Assembly (NCBI GenBank): GCA_964535735.1
Contig: CAZHTM010000038.1
Span: 1-22,749 of the forward strand
Direction of reading: 5' to 3'
DNA length: 22,749 nt
From: J089 sp964535735
GTDB taxonomy: Bacteria > Fidelibacterota > Marinisomatia > Marinisomatales > J089
The stretch's first letter is position 1. Each line of letters starts with the position of its first letter. The notes below the pieces were generated by a model. The model saw nothing but the letters and a program-made list of their open reading frames with translations. It searched no databases and was not told where the DNA came from. This document shows positions 22,623 to 22,749 of this stretch, piece by piece. A program made the position numbers and the translations under genes.

Positions 22623-22749
22623 TCATTACGTGTGAAAATTTCATACGAATAAACTTCGCCGGAGTAATATCATCACACGAGAAAGCAATCACACAACCGG
22701 GAAATAATTGGGATGGCTCCAACTCAGGCGCGGGATTTCCAACTTCGCT
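22612..22749 (-). CDS. possible 3' end of a minus-strand gene cut by the window edge
   Basis: A 45-codon open frame enters from the right edge and stops at 22612-22614. The visible residues include a PELEPSQLFPGCVIAFS segment with plausible protein composition, but no family is recognised. The last codons (MSKT, stop) lie within the right arm of the inverted repeat, so the natural end of the gene may have been altered. Low confidence, since a short open frame at an edge can arise by chance. Confidence 0.35.
   Translation of the reverse strand, partial: SEVGNPAPELEPSQLFPGCVIAFSCDDITPAKFIRMKFSHVMSKT

Overview
The window looks like chromosomal DNA from a free-living Gram-negative bacterium, possibly of the FCB superphylum (Bacteroidota, Calditrichota or Neomarinimicrobiota relatives). 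That placement is an inference from a secreted DUF5916-type beta-barrel protein, several weak or absent Shine-Dalgarno sequences and the overall gene mix. No rRNA or tRNA gene is present to settle it. Two compositional regions can be seen by eye: an AT-rich accessory block (1 to about 10,050, everything on the minus strand) and a more GC-rich block of ordinary housekeeping and signalling genes (about 10,200 to 22,420).

Accessory block. Read in the minus direction, it is a type I-B CRISPR-Cas interference operon: cas6, a small four-cysteine protein of unknown function, a DUF1016/YhcG-type PD-(D/E)XK nuclease, a 52-codon remnant that repeats the cysteine-rich tail of the small protein, cas8b (Csh1/TM1802 type), cas7 (Csh2 type), cas5 and cas3 (HD nuclease plus helicase). 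The genes are tightly packed; remnant-cas8b and cas5-cas3 each share a TAATG stop/start. Neither the adaptation genes (cas4, cas1, cas2) nor a CRISPR array is visible. After cas3 come about 240 bases of weakly coding sequence and then an AAA/DUF4143 ATPase cut by the left edge. The nuclease sitting between a complete copy and a tail copy of the cysteine protein suggests that it entered the operon by an insertion or recombination with partial duplication. The nuclease gene itself carries two in-frame copies of a palindromic repeat in its interdomain linker.

Housekeeping block. Minus-strand genes for an acyl carrier protein phosphodiesterase (DUF479) and a 2,4-dienoyl-CoA-reductase-like SDR are followed by plus-strand genes for a small membrane protein, a PIN-PhoH ATPase and a second membrane protein. 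After a 306-base gap holding an eight-unit heptamer repeat comes a five-PAS soluble histidine kinase. Convergent with it is a large secreted DUF5916/CBM9-like protein. A minus-strand overlapping trio follows (Nudix CoA-pyrophosphatase-like, ROK sugar kinase, small membrane protein), and divergent from it an overlapping pair (HAD phosphatase, AroQ chorismate mutase).

Right end. From 22,416 onward the DNA holds a tiny ORF with a strong ribosome binding site, a 146-base stretch bounded by inverted repeats, and possibly the 3' end of a minus-strand gene cut by the window edge.
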